This document shows positions 43,955 to 53,276 of a stretch of 64,000 nt of DNA, piece by piece (the first letter of the stretch is position 1; each line of letters begins with the position of its first letter). The notes beneath the pieces were generated by a model. It did no database searches and was not told the DNA's origin. It saw only the letters and a program-made list of their open reading frames with translations. The DNA comes from Arcobacter sp. Its GTDB lineage: Bacteria > Campylobacterota > Campylobacteria > Campylobacterales > Arcobacteraceae. The DNA is taken from the NCBI GenBank assembly GCA_002869565.1, contig PKUJ01000016.1, positions 62,001 through 126,000 of the forward strand, in the 5' to 3' direction. The position numbers and the translations under genes were made by a program.

Positions 43955-45091
43955 TTGACTGAAATAGATTATTATGAATTATTAGAAGTTACTAAAAATA
44001 GTGATAAGAGTACAATCAAAAAAGCCTATAGAAAAATGGCTATGAAATATCATCCGGATAAAAACCCTGATGATCATGAGGCTGAAGAGAAATTTAAAGC
44101 AGTTAATGAAGCTTATCAAGTTTTAAGTGACGATGAAAAAAGACAGCTTTACGATAGATATGGAAAAGCAGGATTAGAAGGTCACGGACAAAGAGGTGGC
44201 GGTTTCTCTGGTGGAGGATTTGATGATTTAGGTTCAATTTTTGAAGAAATGTTTAGTAATTCAGGATTTGGTGGATTTGGTGGAAGTTCTAGAGGCAGAG
44301 AAAGAAAAACTTATAATTACAATTTAGATGTAGCTGTAGAATTAGAAATTGAATTTAACGAAGCTATTTTTGGATGTAAGAAAGAAGTTAAATATTCTTA
44401 TAAAGATGCTTGTTCTGACTGTAAAGGAACTGGTGCTAAAGATGGCAAATTAAGTACTTGTTCTCATTGTGGAGGCCAAGGACAAGTTCATATGAGACAA
44501 GGATTTATGACTTTTGCTCAAACTTGTCCACACTGTAATGGTTCAGGTCAAGCAGCAACAACAAAATGTAAAACTTGTAATGCTACTGGGTACAAAATCA
44601 AAAAAGATAAATTTGATGTTACTATTCCTGAAGGGGTAAATGATGGGAATAGAATCAGAGTTTCAAATAAAGGAAATATTGCACCGGATGGAACAAGAGG
44701 TGATTTATATTTACAAATAAAAGTAAACGAAGACTCTCATTATGTTAGACATGATGATGATATCTACTTTGAAGTTCCTATTTTCTTTACTCAAGTTGCA
44801 CTTGGGGCATCAATTAAAATCCCTGGGTTAAGAGGTGAATTAGAACTTAATATTCCAATTGGGACAAAAGATAAAGAACAATTCAAATTTGATGGAGAAG
44901 GTGTAAAATCTGTTCAAGGATATGGAAAAGGTGATTTGATTGTACAAATTAAAATCAATTATCCAAAAGTAGTAAACAATGAACAAAAAGAACTTCTAGA
45001 AAAACTAAAAGATAGTTTTGGTGTTGAGAGTAAACCTCATGAATCAAATTTTGAAGGTATGTTTGAAAAAGTCAAAAAATGGTTTTCATAG
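43955..45091 (+). CDS. dnaJ: Chaperone DnaJ
   Basis: The 378-residue DnaJ has an N-terminal J domain with HPD (KYHPDKNP near 33), a Gly/Phe-rich region (about 75-110), and a zinc domain with four CxxC repeats, the last degenerate (CKTCNATGY, Ala for Gly). A C-terminal substrate-binding domain follows. It stimulates DnaK and delivers unfolded protein. The start is TTG with a GGAG site upstream; the residues that follow match the family N-terminus ([10 protein letters not shown]). dnaK and grpE are not in the window, and no CIRCE-like inverted repeat is evident upstream. Confidence 0.95.
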   Translation: MTEIDYYELLEVTKNSDKSTIKKAYRKMAMKYHPDKNPDDHEAEEKFKAVNEAYQVLSDDEKRQLYDRYGKAGLEGHGQRGGGFSGGGFDDLGSIFEEMFSNSGFGGFGGSSRGRERKTYNYNLDVAVELEIEFNEAIFGCKKEVKYSYKDACSDCKGTGAKDGKLSTCSHCGGQGQVHMRQGFMTFAQTCPHCNGSGQAATTKCKTCNATGYKIKKDKFDVTIPEGVNDGNRIRVSNKGNIAPDGTRGDLYLQIKVNEDSHYVRHDDDIYFEVPIFFTQVALGASIKIPGLRGELELNIPIGTKDKEQFKFDGEGVKSVQGYGKGDLIVQIKINYPKVVNNEQKELLEKLKDSFGVESKPHESNFEGMFEKVKKWFS

Positions 45092-45121
45092 CTTAATAAA
45101 AAAATACTTTAGAATTGTAAT

Positions 45122-45150
45122 CTTATTTGGATATAATCAATCCAAATAAG
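45122..45150 (+). promoter_or_regulatory. Inverted repeat centred on the -10 box of the sensor kinase gene
   Basis: CTTATTTGGAT (45122-45132) and its exact complement ATCCAAATAAG (45140-45150) flank TATAAT (45132-45137). A regulator bound here would cover the promoter. There is no T run, so a dnaJ terminator is less likely. Confidence 0.5.
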
Positions 45151-45165
45151 GTTAAAGTAGAATTT

Positions 45166-47877
45166 ATGAAAACATATATACTTTTAATTACATTTTTTCT
45201 AATCAATGCATTTGGAAATGTTAATACTCAAAATACTCTTAATAACCAAGAAAATGATATTCTAAATCTTACTGCAGATGAAATTAAATATCTTTCATTG
45301 AATAAAAAAATAGTAATAGGAAATGAATATGATTGGATTCCTTTTGATTTTAATGAAGATGGAGTTCCTAAAGGTTATGTTGTTGATTATATAAAGCTTA
45401 TATGTAAAAAACTTAAGCTTGAACCTATATTTATCACTGATAAATGGGATATATTAGTAAACAAAATAAAAAATAAAAAAATAGATATTCTTCCTGTTTT
45501 AGCAAAAAACAAAAAAAGAGAAGAATACTTGAACTTTTCAAAACCTTATATAACTCAAAACCTTTCAATTATAACTAAAAAATCAACTAATACTATAATT
45601 AATTTAGATGATATGATTGGTAAAAAAATTGGAATTATGAAAAGTTGGAATATTACTAATATATTAAGAAAACACTATCCAAATATTAATATAATTGAAT
45701 TTGAATCACTAAAAGATATATTTGATGCAATTAAGAATAATTTTATAGATGCTTCTATTCAAAATGAATTAATTTCAAATTATTATATAAATAAAGACTA
45801 TCAAGGATATATAAAATCCGGAGTAAAAGTTGACTTTTCAGAACATAATACTGTTCTTCATATAGGAATCAGAAAAGATTTACCGCAATTACAAGTAATT
45901 TTTGATAAAGCCATTAATAGTTTAACAAAAGATGAAATTGATCCAATTTATAAAAAATGGATTAATTATGGAAAAGAAATCAATTTCAATACTGCTGAAA
46001 AAGAGTTTATTAAGAATAACATAATTAAAGTATCTACAACTAGTATTTGGGCTCCATTCAATTTTAAAGATGAAAATGGAGAACTGCAAGGAATAGCATA
46101 TGATTTTTGGAATAAAGTAGTTGAAAAAGCAAATTTAAAAGTTCAGTATACTATTGAAGAAAACTTCTATGATATATTAAATAAAATAAAATCTAAAGAT
46201 GCTGATTTAACAATGGCTACAAGTAAAACAAAAGATAGAGAAGATTATGCCCTATTTTCAAATACCATATTAAAATCACAAATAGGCATTGCTACACTAC
46301 AAGAAGAAAACTATATTCCTAATGCAAATAAACTTTTAGGTAAAAAAATTGCTGTTGGTAAGAATTTTACAGCACATAAACTATTGGAAGAAAGATTTCC
46401 AACGATGCAATTTCATTTTGTAAAAAATGTTAAAGAGGGATTAGAAGAAGTTTCAGAAGGTAAGGCATATGCATATGTTGATATTATGCCTGTATTATCA
46501 TATAGTATTAAATACTTAGGATTTTCAAATATAAAAATATCTGGACAAACAGGAATCGATTACGAATTAAGAATAATGATGAGAAATGATTATTCACTTT
46601 TACAATCAATCGTAAATAAATCATTAAATAAAATTACAGTAAAAGAAAAACAGTCAATTTATAATAAGTGGATTGAAACACCCTTTAAAGAAAAAACTGA
46701 TTATTCATTATTATGGAAGATAATTATAGTATTTTTATTGATATTATCTTATGTAATTTATAAAAATAGACAGCTCCTTTCATATCAAAAGAATTTAGAA
46801 AAGACACAAGATGAACTGAAAAAATCACTTGTAAATTTTAAATCACTTATTAATTTTAATATAGCTGGTATTTTAATTATCAGAGAAAATAGAGTAAGAT
46901 ACTTAAATGATGAGATACTTAATATGTTAGATTATGATGAATATAATAATCTAATAAATATATATGTTAATAAACTATTATTATCTGACATTGTAAATGA
47001 TTTAGAAAGTTTAATTGATAAATCTAATAATTCATATGAAGCACAAGCTATCAAAAAAGATGGTACAAAAATACCAGTACTTTTAAAAGTTAATAAAATT
47101 AGTTTTGATAATCAAGAATCAACTATTATCTCAATAATTGATTTAAGTGATGTTAAAAATAAAGAAGACTTAATTCTACAACAGTCAAAAATTGCGAGTC
47201 TTGGTGAAATGATAGGAAATATTGCACATCAATGGAGACAACCATTAAGTTCTATTTCAACTGCAGCATCAGGAATGAAACTACTAAAAGAGTATGGAAA
47301 ACTTGATGATGAACACTTTAACAATGGCTTAGATTCTATTACAGAAACTTCACAGTTTTTATCTCAAACAATTGATGATTTTAGAAACTATATTAAAGAT
47401 AATAAACAGAAAAAAGAGTTTAACCTAAATGCTAGCATTAAAAAAGTTGTATCTATTATGCAAGGCTCTTTTACAAATCATTTTATTAAGGTAAAAATTA
47501 ATGTAGAAGATTTAACAATAAATGGCTATGAAAATGAACTAAATCAAATTTTACTAAATATTTTATCAAATTCTAGAGATGCATTAAAAAATATAAAAGA
47601 AGAAGATAGATATATAATTATTGATTCTTTAAAAAAAGACAAAAATGTTATTCTTACTATAATTGATACAGGTGGAGGAATAGAAGAGAATATTCTAAAA
47701 AAAGTTTTTGAACCATATTTTACAACAAAACATCAATCACAAGGTACTGGCTTAGGTTTATATATGACTCATAAAATAATTACTGAAAGTATGAGAGGAA
47801 ATATATTTATTGAAAACTGTACTTATAAAAAAAGTAAACACTGTACAAAAGTAATTCTGTCTATTCCTATTAACTAA
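45166..47877 (+). CDS. Sensor histidine kinase with two periplasmic amino-acid-binding-type domains (BvgS-like)
   Basis: The start is set at ATG 45166, giving signal peptide MKTYILLITFFLINAFG; a TTG at 45127 would add 13 residues before it. The 903 residues hold two tandem solute-binding (SBP family 3) domains (about 35-280 and 285-520; GNEYDWIPFDF and WAPFNFKDENG begin them), one membrane helix (about 530-545), and a PAS-like domain. H box NIAHQWRQPL with His688 and an ATPase domain (DTGGGI, GTGLGLYMTH) follow. It probably binds a small ligand in the periplasm, as in the BvgS group. There is no receiver or Hpt domain, and no adjacent regulator. Confidence 0.9.
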   Translation: MKTYILLITFFLINAFGNVNTQNTLNNQENDILNLTADEIKYLSLNKKIVIGNEYDWIPFDFNEDGVPKGYVVDYIKLICKKLKLEPIFITDKWDILVNKIKNKKIDILPVLAKNKKREEYLNFSKPYITQNLSIITKKSTNTIINLDDMIGKKIGIMKSWNITNILRKHYPNINIIEFESLKDIFDAIKNNFIDASIQNELISNYYINKDYQGYIKSGVKVDFSEHNTVLHIGIRKDLPQLQVIFDKAINSLTKDEIDPIYKKWINYGKEINFNTAEKEFIKNNIIKVSTTSIWAPFNFKDENGELQGIAYDFWNKVVEKANLKVQYTIEENFYDILNKIKSKDADLTMATSKTKDREDYALFSNTILKSQIGIATLQEENYIPNANKLLGKKIAVGKNFTAHKLLEERFPTMQFHFVKNVKEGLEEVSEGKAYAYVDIMPVLSYSIKYLGFSNIKISGQTGIDYELRIMMRNDYSLLQSIVNKSLNKITVKEKQSIYNKWIETPFKEKTDYSLLWKIIIVFLLILSYVIYKNRQLLSYQKNLEKTQDELKKSLVNFKSLINFNIAGILIIRENRVRYLNDEILNMLDYDEYNNLINIYVNKLLLSDIVNDLESLIDKSNNSYEAQAIKKDGTKIPVLLKVNKISFDNQESTIISIIDLSDVKNKEDLILQQSKIASLGEMIGNIAHQWRQPLSSISTAASGMKLLKEYGKLDDEHFNNGLDSITETSQFLSQTIDDFRNYIKDNKQKKEFNLNASIKKVVSIMQGSFTNHFIKVKINVEDLTINGYENELNQILLNILSNSRDALKNIKEEDRYIIIDSLKKDKNVILTIIDTGGGIEENILKKVFEPYFTTKHQSQGTGLGLYMTHKIITESMRGNIFIENCTYKKSKHCTKVILSIPIN

Positions 47878-47979
47878 CAAGATACAAAAATTTATTTCTA
47901 TATAATTTCTTATCTACATTTACTATTTTATTTTTAATTAAAAAATTTTATTGTATAAATAAAATTAAAAGGCAAAAAA

Positions 47980-48357
47980 TTGTTATATAACTCACAACGA
48001 ATGGTAATGTATCCACATTTAAATGCAGCTGGAATACTTTTTGGAGGGCAGGCTTTGTCTTGGATTGATGAAGAAGCAATTATCTTTGCGGCACAACTTC
48101 TAGATACTCAAAAACTTGCAACAGTTAAGATGAGTGAAGTATGCTTCAAAAACCCAGCACTTCTTGGTGATATTGTAGTTATAGGAACGGAATTAGTTCA
48201 AACTGGACAAACTTCTATAACAGTTAGATGTGAAATTAAAAATAAAACTACAGATAAAGTAATTCTTGCTGTTGATGAGATAGTGATTGTAGCTTTAGAT
48301 TATAATAAAAAACCAACAAAGCATATTCTTGCAAATAAATGTAATCTAAAAAAATAG
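47980..48357 (+). CDS. Acyl-CoA thioesterase, hotdog fold
   Basis: The 125-residue single hotdog domain resembles YciA-type acyl-CoA thioesterases: HLNAAGILFGGQALSWIDEEA near 14-34 carries the catalytic Asp/Glu on the hot-dog helix, and KMSEVCFKNPALLGDIV follows. It would hydrolyse acyl-CoA to free acid and CoA. The start is TTG with AAAGG upstream, giving MLYNSQRMVMYP. It is near but upstream of the aryl-CoA module (iorAB-paaK), a possible but unproven link. Confidence 0.82.
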   Translation: MLYNSQRMVMYPHLNAAGILFGGQALSWIDEEAIIFAAQLLDTQKLATVKMSEVCFKNPALLGDIVVIGTELVQTGQTSITVRCEIKNKTTDKVILAVDEIVIVALDYNKKPTKHILANKCNLKK

Positions 48358-48655
48358 ATGAGAAGAAACTATTCCTAAATCTTATACACTCATTTTCTTT
48401 GCCATTTATTAATTAAATTTTATATTTATTTATACCTTTAAACTTTAAATCTTCTTTAAAACTTAAATTATATTCCTAATTATTGTATGAAATATATAAT
48501 AAAAAATCAAATATTAAAAATATTTTTATACTTATTACAGATTAAACCTAATAATTATATTATTAACTAAATATTTGTGATAAATTATTATTTAAAGCTT
48601 AATAAATAAAATTACATGTATAATATTTGAAATTTTTAAAATAATTAGGAAAAAG
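48358..48655 (+). other. AT-rich intergenic region before iorA
   Basis: About 298 bases without a convincing gene. The sequence is extremely A/T-rich with several short imperfect palindromes. The only clear element is TGTATAAT near its 3' end, the probable iorA promoter. I see no riboswitch or RNA gene. Confidence 0.5.
48619..48624 (+). promoter_or_regulatory. Probable -10 box of the ior operon
   Basis: TATAAT directly preceded by TG lies 32 bases before the iorA ATG, at the end of a long AT-rich leader. Confidence 0.5.
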
Positions 48656-50479
48656 ATGAAACAGACTCTTATGGGAAATGATGCAATTGCATTAGGAATA
48701 ATTCATTCTGACATAGATTTAATATCAGGTTATCCAGGAACACCATCTAGTGAGATTCTAGGTAATGTAAATAAACTAAAATATCAATTAGATTTAGATT
48801 TATATGCACAGTGGGGAACAAATGAAAAAGTTGGTTTTGAAGTAGCCTATGCAGGAGCTATAGCAGGTAGAAGAAGTGCTGTTACTATGAAACAAGTTGG
48901 ACTAAATGTTGCAAGTGATGCACTTATGAGCGCTTCATATATTGGGAACTTAGCTCCTTTTGTATTAATTGTAGCAGATGATCCGGGCTTTCATTCATCA
49001 CAAACAGAGCAAGACAGTAGAATATTTGCTAAATTTGCAAAAATTCCTGTATTTGATCCAGCTACTCCACAAGATGCATATGATTTTGTAAAACTTGCAG
49101 CAGATGTGTCTGAAAAATTTCAAACGCCCACAATGTTAAGACCTGTTATGAGAGTTTGTCATGCACGTCAAATTGTAGAAGTAAAAGAAAACCATGACTT
49201 CAAACCCACAAAAGGCGAATTTAAAAGAGATATTAAAAGATGGGCTGCCGTTCCTAGAGCTGGAAGAATTATTCAAGGGTATTATCAAATAGAAAGAATA
49301 AATGCAATTAAAGAATATAACTGGTTAAACCTAATTAAACCAGAGTTTGATAAATGCATAGGTGGAAAACTCTTAATTCTTACATCTGGAACAGGTGATG
49401 GTTTTACGAGAGAAGCTTTGGAAGATTTAGGTGTAAAAGCTGATGTAGTAAAATTTAAAATGCCTTACCCTCTTCCAGAAAAAGAAATTAAAGCACAATT
49501 TGCTAATTACGAACAAATATTAGTAGTTGAAGAACCAATGGCATGTATTGAAGAGCAAATTTTATGTGATAAAGTACATGGTAAAATTGATGGAACAATG
49601 AATATCATTGATGAAATGCAAAAAGTTTACATCCAAACTGCATTAACAAAACTTGGTATTTATAAAGGTGAAGATTTATATCCAGTAATACCTTTTAAAG
49701 ATGAAGTTGCAGCTAGACCTCCAAATCTTTGCCCAGGTTGTCCTCATAGAGATATTTATTATTCAATTACTAAAGTATTTAAAAAGAAAAAATCAATTTA
49801 TCCATCTGATATTGGATGTTATACCTTAGCTATTAACCAAGAGGCAATTGATACGGTACTTTGTATGGGAGCATCTGTTTCAATGGCTAGCGGTTTTTCT
49901 ATTGCTGATCCAGATAAATATATTGTTGCAACAATTGGAGATAGTACCTTTTTCCATGGAGGAATTCCACCTTTAATAAATGCTGTTTACCAAAAACATA
50001 AATTTATGTTAGTCGTATTAGATAATTCTGTTGTAGCAATGACGGGTAGACAAAAGCCACCACAAAGACAAAATAAGGAAGTTGATATTCTAAAAATTGC
50101 TGAAGGTTGTGGAGCAGAAACTTATGAATATATTTATTCAAATGATTTAAATAATTCAATTAACTTCTTCAAAGAAATGAAGAAAAAATATGATGAAGCA
50201 AGTGGACCAATAGTAGTTGTAGTAAGAGAATTTTGTGTTTTAGATAAAGATGTAGTTGGTGATCATATACCAAATGACTTTGCTACTGTAACTCCTGAAG
50301 ATTGTGTCGCTTGTGACCAGTGTACAACTGTTTATAAATGTCCTCCTATGGCTTATAATGATGATGGTGTAGTTGAAATTGACCCATTTTTATGTATTGG
50401 GTGTGGAGCATGTCTAAATGTAGTCTGTCCTACAGAAGCATTTGTTTTAGATGAAGAAAATAAAGGATTCAATCTATGA
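48656..50479 (+). CDS. iorA: Indolepyruvate ferredoxin oxidoreductase alpha subunit
   Basis: The 607-residue thiamine-diphosphate enzyme oxidatively decarboxylates aryl pyruvates (from Trp, Phe, Tyr) to aryl-acetyl-CoA with reduction of ferredoxin. It has an N-terminal pyrimidine domain (SGYPGTPSSEI), a TPP-binding part (CPGCPHRDIYYS; DIGCYTL; GDSTFFHGG) and C-terminal ferredoxin motifs (CVACDQC; CIGCGACLNVVCP). The stop overlaps iorB by ATGA. The reaction may also run reductively, which is known for this family. Confidence 0.93.
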   Translation: MKQTLMGNDAIALGIIHSDIDLISGYPGTPSSEILGNVNKLKYQLDLDLYAQWGTNEKVGFEVAYAGAIAGRRSAVTMKQVGLNVASDALMSASYIGNLAPFVLIVADDPGFHSSQTEQDSRIFAKFAKIPVFDPATPQDAYDFVKLAADVSEKFQTPTMLRPVMRVCHARQIVEVKENHDFKPTKGEFKRDIKRWAAVPRAGRIIQGYYQIERINAIKEYNWLNLIKPEFDKCIGGKLLILTSGTGDGFTREALEDLGVKADVVKFKMPYPLPEKEIKAQFANYEQILVVEEPMACIEEQILCDKVHGKIDGTMNIIDEMQKVYIQTALTKLGIYKGEDLYPVIPFKDEVAARPPNLCPGCPHRDIYYSITKVFKKKKSIYPSDIGCYTLAINQEAIDTVLCMGASVSMASGFSIADPDKYIVATIGDSTFFHGGIPPLINAVYQKHKFMLVVLDNSVVAMTGRQKPPQRQNKEVDILKIAEGCGAETYEYIYSNDLNNSINFFKEMKKKYDEASGPIVVVVREFCVLDKDVVGDHIPNDFATVTPEDCVACDQCTTVYKCPPMAYNDDGVVEIDPFLCIGCGACLNVVCPTEAFVLDEENKGFNL

Positions 50480-51009
50480 AATATCAAGTAGTAATAGCAG
50501 GTTTTGGAGGACAAGGTTCTGTTTTTTTAGTTAAAATTTTAGCTTTATGTGCGGGAAATAAAAATGTTGCTTGTTTAGGAACAGAAAACCATGGAATGAG
50601 TCAAAGAGGTGGTTCAGTTTCTTGTACAATTAAATTAGGTGATTATACAAATCCAATTATTGATGCTGGACAAGCTGACTTACTAATTGGATTAGAAAAA
50701 AATGAAGCTCTTAGAAATTTACAGTTTTTAAAATCAATGGGAACTTTAGCAGTAAATGCTGAAGAAGATTTTCCAATTAATGATGTTAATGCAATAGTAT
50801 TTCATGTAGATGCATTTGAAAAAGCAAAAAGAAAAGAAATACCAATACAAGGGTTAAATGTTTACATGTTAGGACTTGTATTAGCTAAATGCAAGGATTT
50901 CCCATTTACAATAGAGGATGTCAAACAAGCAATAAAAGATTTTAATCCAAAAGTTGCTGAACAAAATATTCAAGTTTTAGAAAAAGCAATTAATGATATA
51001 AAGGCTTAA
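50476..51009 (+). CDS. iorB: Indolepyruvate ferredoxin oxidoreductase beta subunit
   Basis: The 177-residue gamma-type domain of 2-oxoacid:ferredoxin oxidoreductases has GFGGQGSVFL near residue 9 and GTENHGMSQRGGSVS near 40, as in IorB. It completes the enzyme with iorA, to which it is coupled by a 4-base overlap. The next gene starts one base after its stop. Confidence 0.93.
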   Translation: MKYQVVIAGFGGQGSVFLVKILALCAGNKNVACLGTENHGMSQRGGSVSCTIKLGDYTNPIIDAGQADLLIGLEKNEALRNLQFLKSMGTLAVNAEEDFPINDVNAIVFHVDAFEKAKRKEIPIQGLNVYMLGLVLAKCKDFPFTIEDVKQAIKDFNPKVAEQNIQVLEKAINDIKA

Positions 51010-51010
51010 A

Positions 51011-52324
51011 ATGGTATGGAATAAAATTGAGTGTAGTTCAAAAGAAGAGTTAAAGTCTTTGCAAAGTGCAAGATTAAAAGAGACTGTTGAACGAGTATAT
51101 AATTTGACTCCTTTTTATAAAGACAAATTTTCTGAGCTAAATATAAGACCAGAAGATATAACTTCAATTGATGATATAAGTAAATTACCATTTACTAAAA
51201 AACAAGATTTAAGAGATCATTATCCTTTTGGGTTATTTACTGTTCCAATGAGCCAAATAGAAAGAATTCACAGCTCAAGTGGAACTACAGGTAAGCCAAC
51301 TGTTGTGGGGTATACAAAACAAGATATGGATATCTGGGATGAAGTTATGGCTAGAGTTTATAAAATGGCTGGAGCAACCCAAAAAGATATTGTACACAAT
51401 GCCTATGGATATGGTCTTTTTACTGGTGGATTAGGATTACATAATGGCGCTGCAAAAGTTGGGGCAACTGTTGTTCCAAGTTCAGGAGGATTTACTGATA
51501 GACAAGTAATGCTTATGAAAGACTTTGGAGCTACAATTTTAGCCTCGACACCATCCTTTGCACTTCATATGGCAGAAAGTGCTGTAAAATCATCAACAAA
51601 TTTTAAAAATGATTTTAAATTAAAAGCAGGAATTTTTGGAGCAGAACCAACAAGTAAAGGTTTAAAAGAAGAAATTTCAAAGGTTTGGGGTATTGATTAT
51701 CATGAAATCTATGGTTTATCTGAAATAATTGGACCAGGAGTTAGTTGTTCTTGTAAACATTCTGAGTTATTGCACGTTTTTGAAGATCACTTTTATCCAG
51801 AAATAATAGATTCACAAACAGGAGAACAACTTCCAGATGGAGAACGTGGTGAACTTGTTATTACGACATTAACAAAGCAAGCACTTCCTATTATAAGATA
51901 TAGAACAGGTGATATTTCATCACTTACTAGAATTCCTTGTAAATGTGGAAGAACTATTGCTAGAATGGAAAGTGTTGTAGGACGTTCTGATGATATGATG
52001 ATTATAAATGGTGTAAATGTATATCCATCCCAAGTTGAACATGTGATTTCCCAAACAGAAGGATTAACTCTTAACTACCAAATTATTATAGATAAAAAAG
52101 GTCATTTAGATAAACTCGATATTTTAGTTGAAGTTAGTGATAGCATTATGATGGATTCAGTAGGAGAGATGGAAAATCTTAAAAAATGTATTCAACACAA
52201 TTTACTAAATAATTTATATATTAAAGCCAATGTAAAACTTGTAGAACCAAGACGTATTGAAAGAAGTGTTGGTAAAGCAATAAGAATAGTAGATAAAAGG
52301 AAAGAAAATGAAGTATGCCATTAA
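51011..52324 (+). CDS. Phenylacetate-CoA ligase-type adenylate-forming enzyme
   Basis: The 437-residue acyl-CoA ligase of the PaaK family has an ATP loop SSSGTTGKPTVVGYT near residue 90, GAEPTSKGL, YGLSEIIGPG near 236, and RTGDISSL near 297. A C-terminal mobile domain (VEPRRIERSVGKA) carries the catalytic Lys. It activates aryl acids such as phenylacetate or indoleacetate with ATP and CoA. Next to iorAB this suggests interconversion of aryl-acetyl-CoA and free acid, so in Ior-containing organisms it may salvage ATP or activate acid for reductive synthesis. Confidence 0.9.
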   Translation: MVWNKIECSSKEELKSLQSARLKETVERVYNLTPFYKDKFSELNIRPEDITSIDDISKLPFTKKQDLRDHYPFGLFTVPMSQIERIHSSSGTTGKPTVVGYTKQDMDIWDEVMARVYKMAGATQKDIVHNAYGYGLFTGGLGLHNGAAKVGATVVPSSGGFTDRQVMLMKDFGATILASTPSFALHMAESAVKSSTNFKNDFKLKAGIFGAEPTSKGLKEEISKVWGIDYHEIYGLSEIIGPGVSCSCKHSELLHVFEDHFYPEIIDSQTGEQLPDGERGELVITTLTKQALPIIRYRTGDISSLTRIPCKCGRTIARMESVVGRSDDMMIINGVNVYPSQVEHVISQTEGLTLNYQIIIDKKGHLDKLDILVEVSDSIMMDSVGEMENLKKCIQHNLLNNLYIKANVKLVEPRRIERSVGKAIRIVDKRKENEVCH

Positions 52325-52730
52325 ACAGCTTTCAATTTTTATAGAGAACAGAAAAGGTGAATTAACTGATATTACAATGATTTTGTCAACGAATAAAATA
52401 TCTTTAAAAGCAATTAATTTAGTTGATACAACAGAATTTGGTATTTTAAGACTTTTAGTTGATGATACAGAATCTACAAAAAGAATTTTGGATGATAATG
52501 GTTTTTCTTTAACTATGACAGATGTTTTTGCAGTATTAATTGATAATCATATTGGTTCATTTAATGAAGTATTGTCTATCTTATCAGAAAATGACATAAA
52601 TATTGAATATACATATACAATTAATAGCTCACAAAATGGAGCTTTCATATTTAAAGTATCTCCTGATGATATTAAAAAAGCAATAAAATTACTTTCTAAA
52701 TCTAAAGTATCACTTTTAGAAAAAATTTAA
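52308..52730 (+). CDS. ACT-domain protein
   Basis: The 140 residues form two ACT-like units (about 3-70 and 72-140), beginning KQLSIFIENRKGELTDIT. ACT domains bind amino acids, and such small double-ACT proteins often follow paaK-type genes. It overlaps the ligase by 17 bases. Likely role: an aromatic amino-acid sensor controlling the module. It has no catalytic part. Confidence 0.85.
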   Translation: MKYAIKQLSIFIENRKGELTDITMILSTNKISLKAINLVDTTEFGILRLLVDDTESTKRILDDNGFSLTMTDVFAVLIDNHIGSFNEVLSILSENDINIEYTYTINSSQNGAFIFKVSPDDIKKAIKLLSKSKVSLLEKI

Positions 52731-52787
52731 TCAAAAAAGAGAAATAGAATAGAAAAGAAGAAAAGTTTTTTTTAACAACTATTAGAA

Positions 52788-52793
52788 TATAAT
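52788..52793 (+). promoter_or_regulatory. Possible -10 box before the HTH-trpB pair
   Basis: TATAAT in GAATATAATTTT lies 33 bases before the ATG at 52827, after an A-rich gap. Confidence 0.4.
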
Positions 52794-52826
52794 TTTTATC
52801 TATTTTAGAATATTAGGAAAATATAA

Positions 52827-53276
52827 ATGCTCACTCCAAAAGAGATTAGTTCATTATTTGAAGTACAAGTTAATACTTTATATAACTGGCGTAAAACCAA
52901 ACCAAAACTTTATAGCTATTTACAAAATGCTGACTACAATTCAAAAATCAATAATGAAATTAATGTTCTTTTAGAATATTTTTCAAATACTATTCATAAA
53001 GATTTTACATTAAAAGAGATTGATTTTTTAATTGTTAGTGATTATGAATTGATTTCTATAGAAGAAGTTAATAATTTTCAAGACAATTTTATGAAAGCAA
53101 ACTACAAAATGCTGACTACTAATCATAAATTAGTATTGAATATTTACGATAAAATAAAAAGTCTAAATATTATTGAAAAATATCTTCTTTATAAAAAAAT
53201 ATACAAAGTAAGACAAGTTGGAGATCAAGATAGAGCAGAATTTTTCAAAGAATTTTTACAAAAAGGAAATAAATAA
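52827..53276 (+). CDS. HTH-type hypothetical protein preceding trpB
   Basis: The 149-residue protein begins with a helix-turn-helix-like segment ([24 protein letters not shown]), similar in form to phage or transposase-type HTH. A mainly helical region without a known fold follows ([20 protein letters not shown]). The stop overlaps the trpB start by one base (TAATG), so expression is coupled. It may be a local regulator; this is inference. The ribosome site AGGAAAA is good. Confidence 0.6.
   Translation: MLTPKEISSLFEVQVNTLYNWRKTKPKLYSYLQNADYNSKINNEINVLLEYFSNTIHKDFTLKEIDFLIVSDYELISIEEVNNFQDNFMKANYKMLTTNHKLVLNIYDKIKSLNIIEKYLLYKKIYKVRQVGDQDRAEFFKEFLQKGNK

Noticed and set aside
48358-48655. Riboswitch or small RNA before iorA
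   Set aside because: No GC-bearing stems or known riboswitch cores; the stretch is almost pure A/T.
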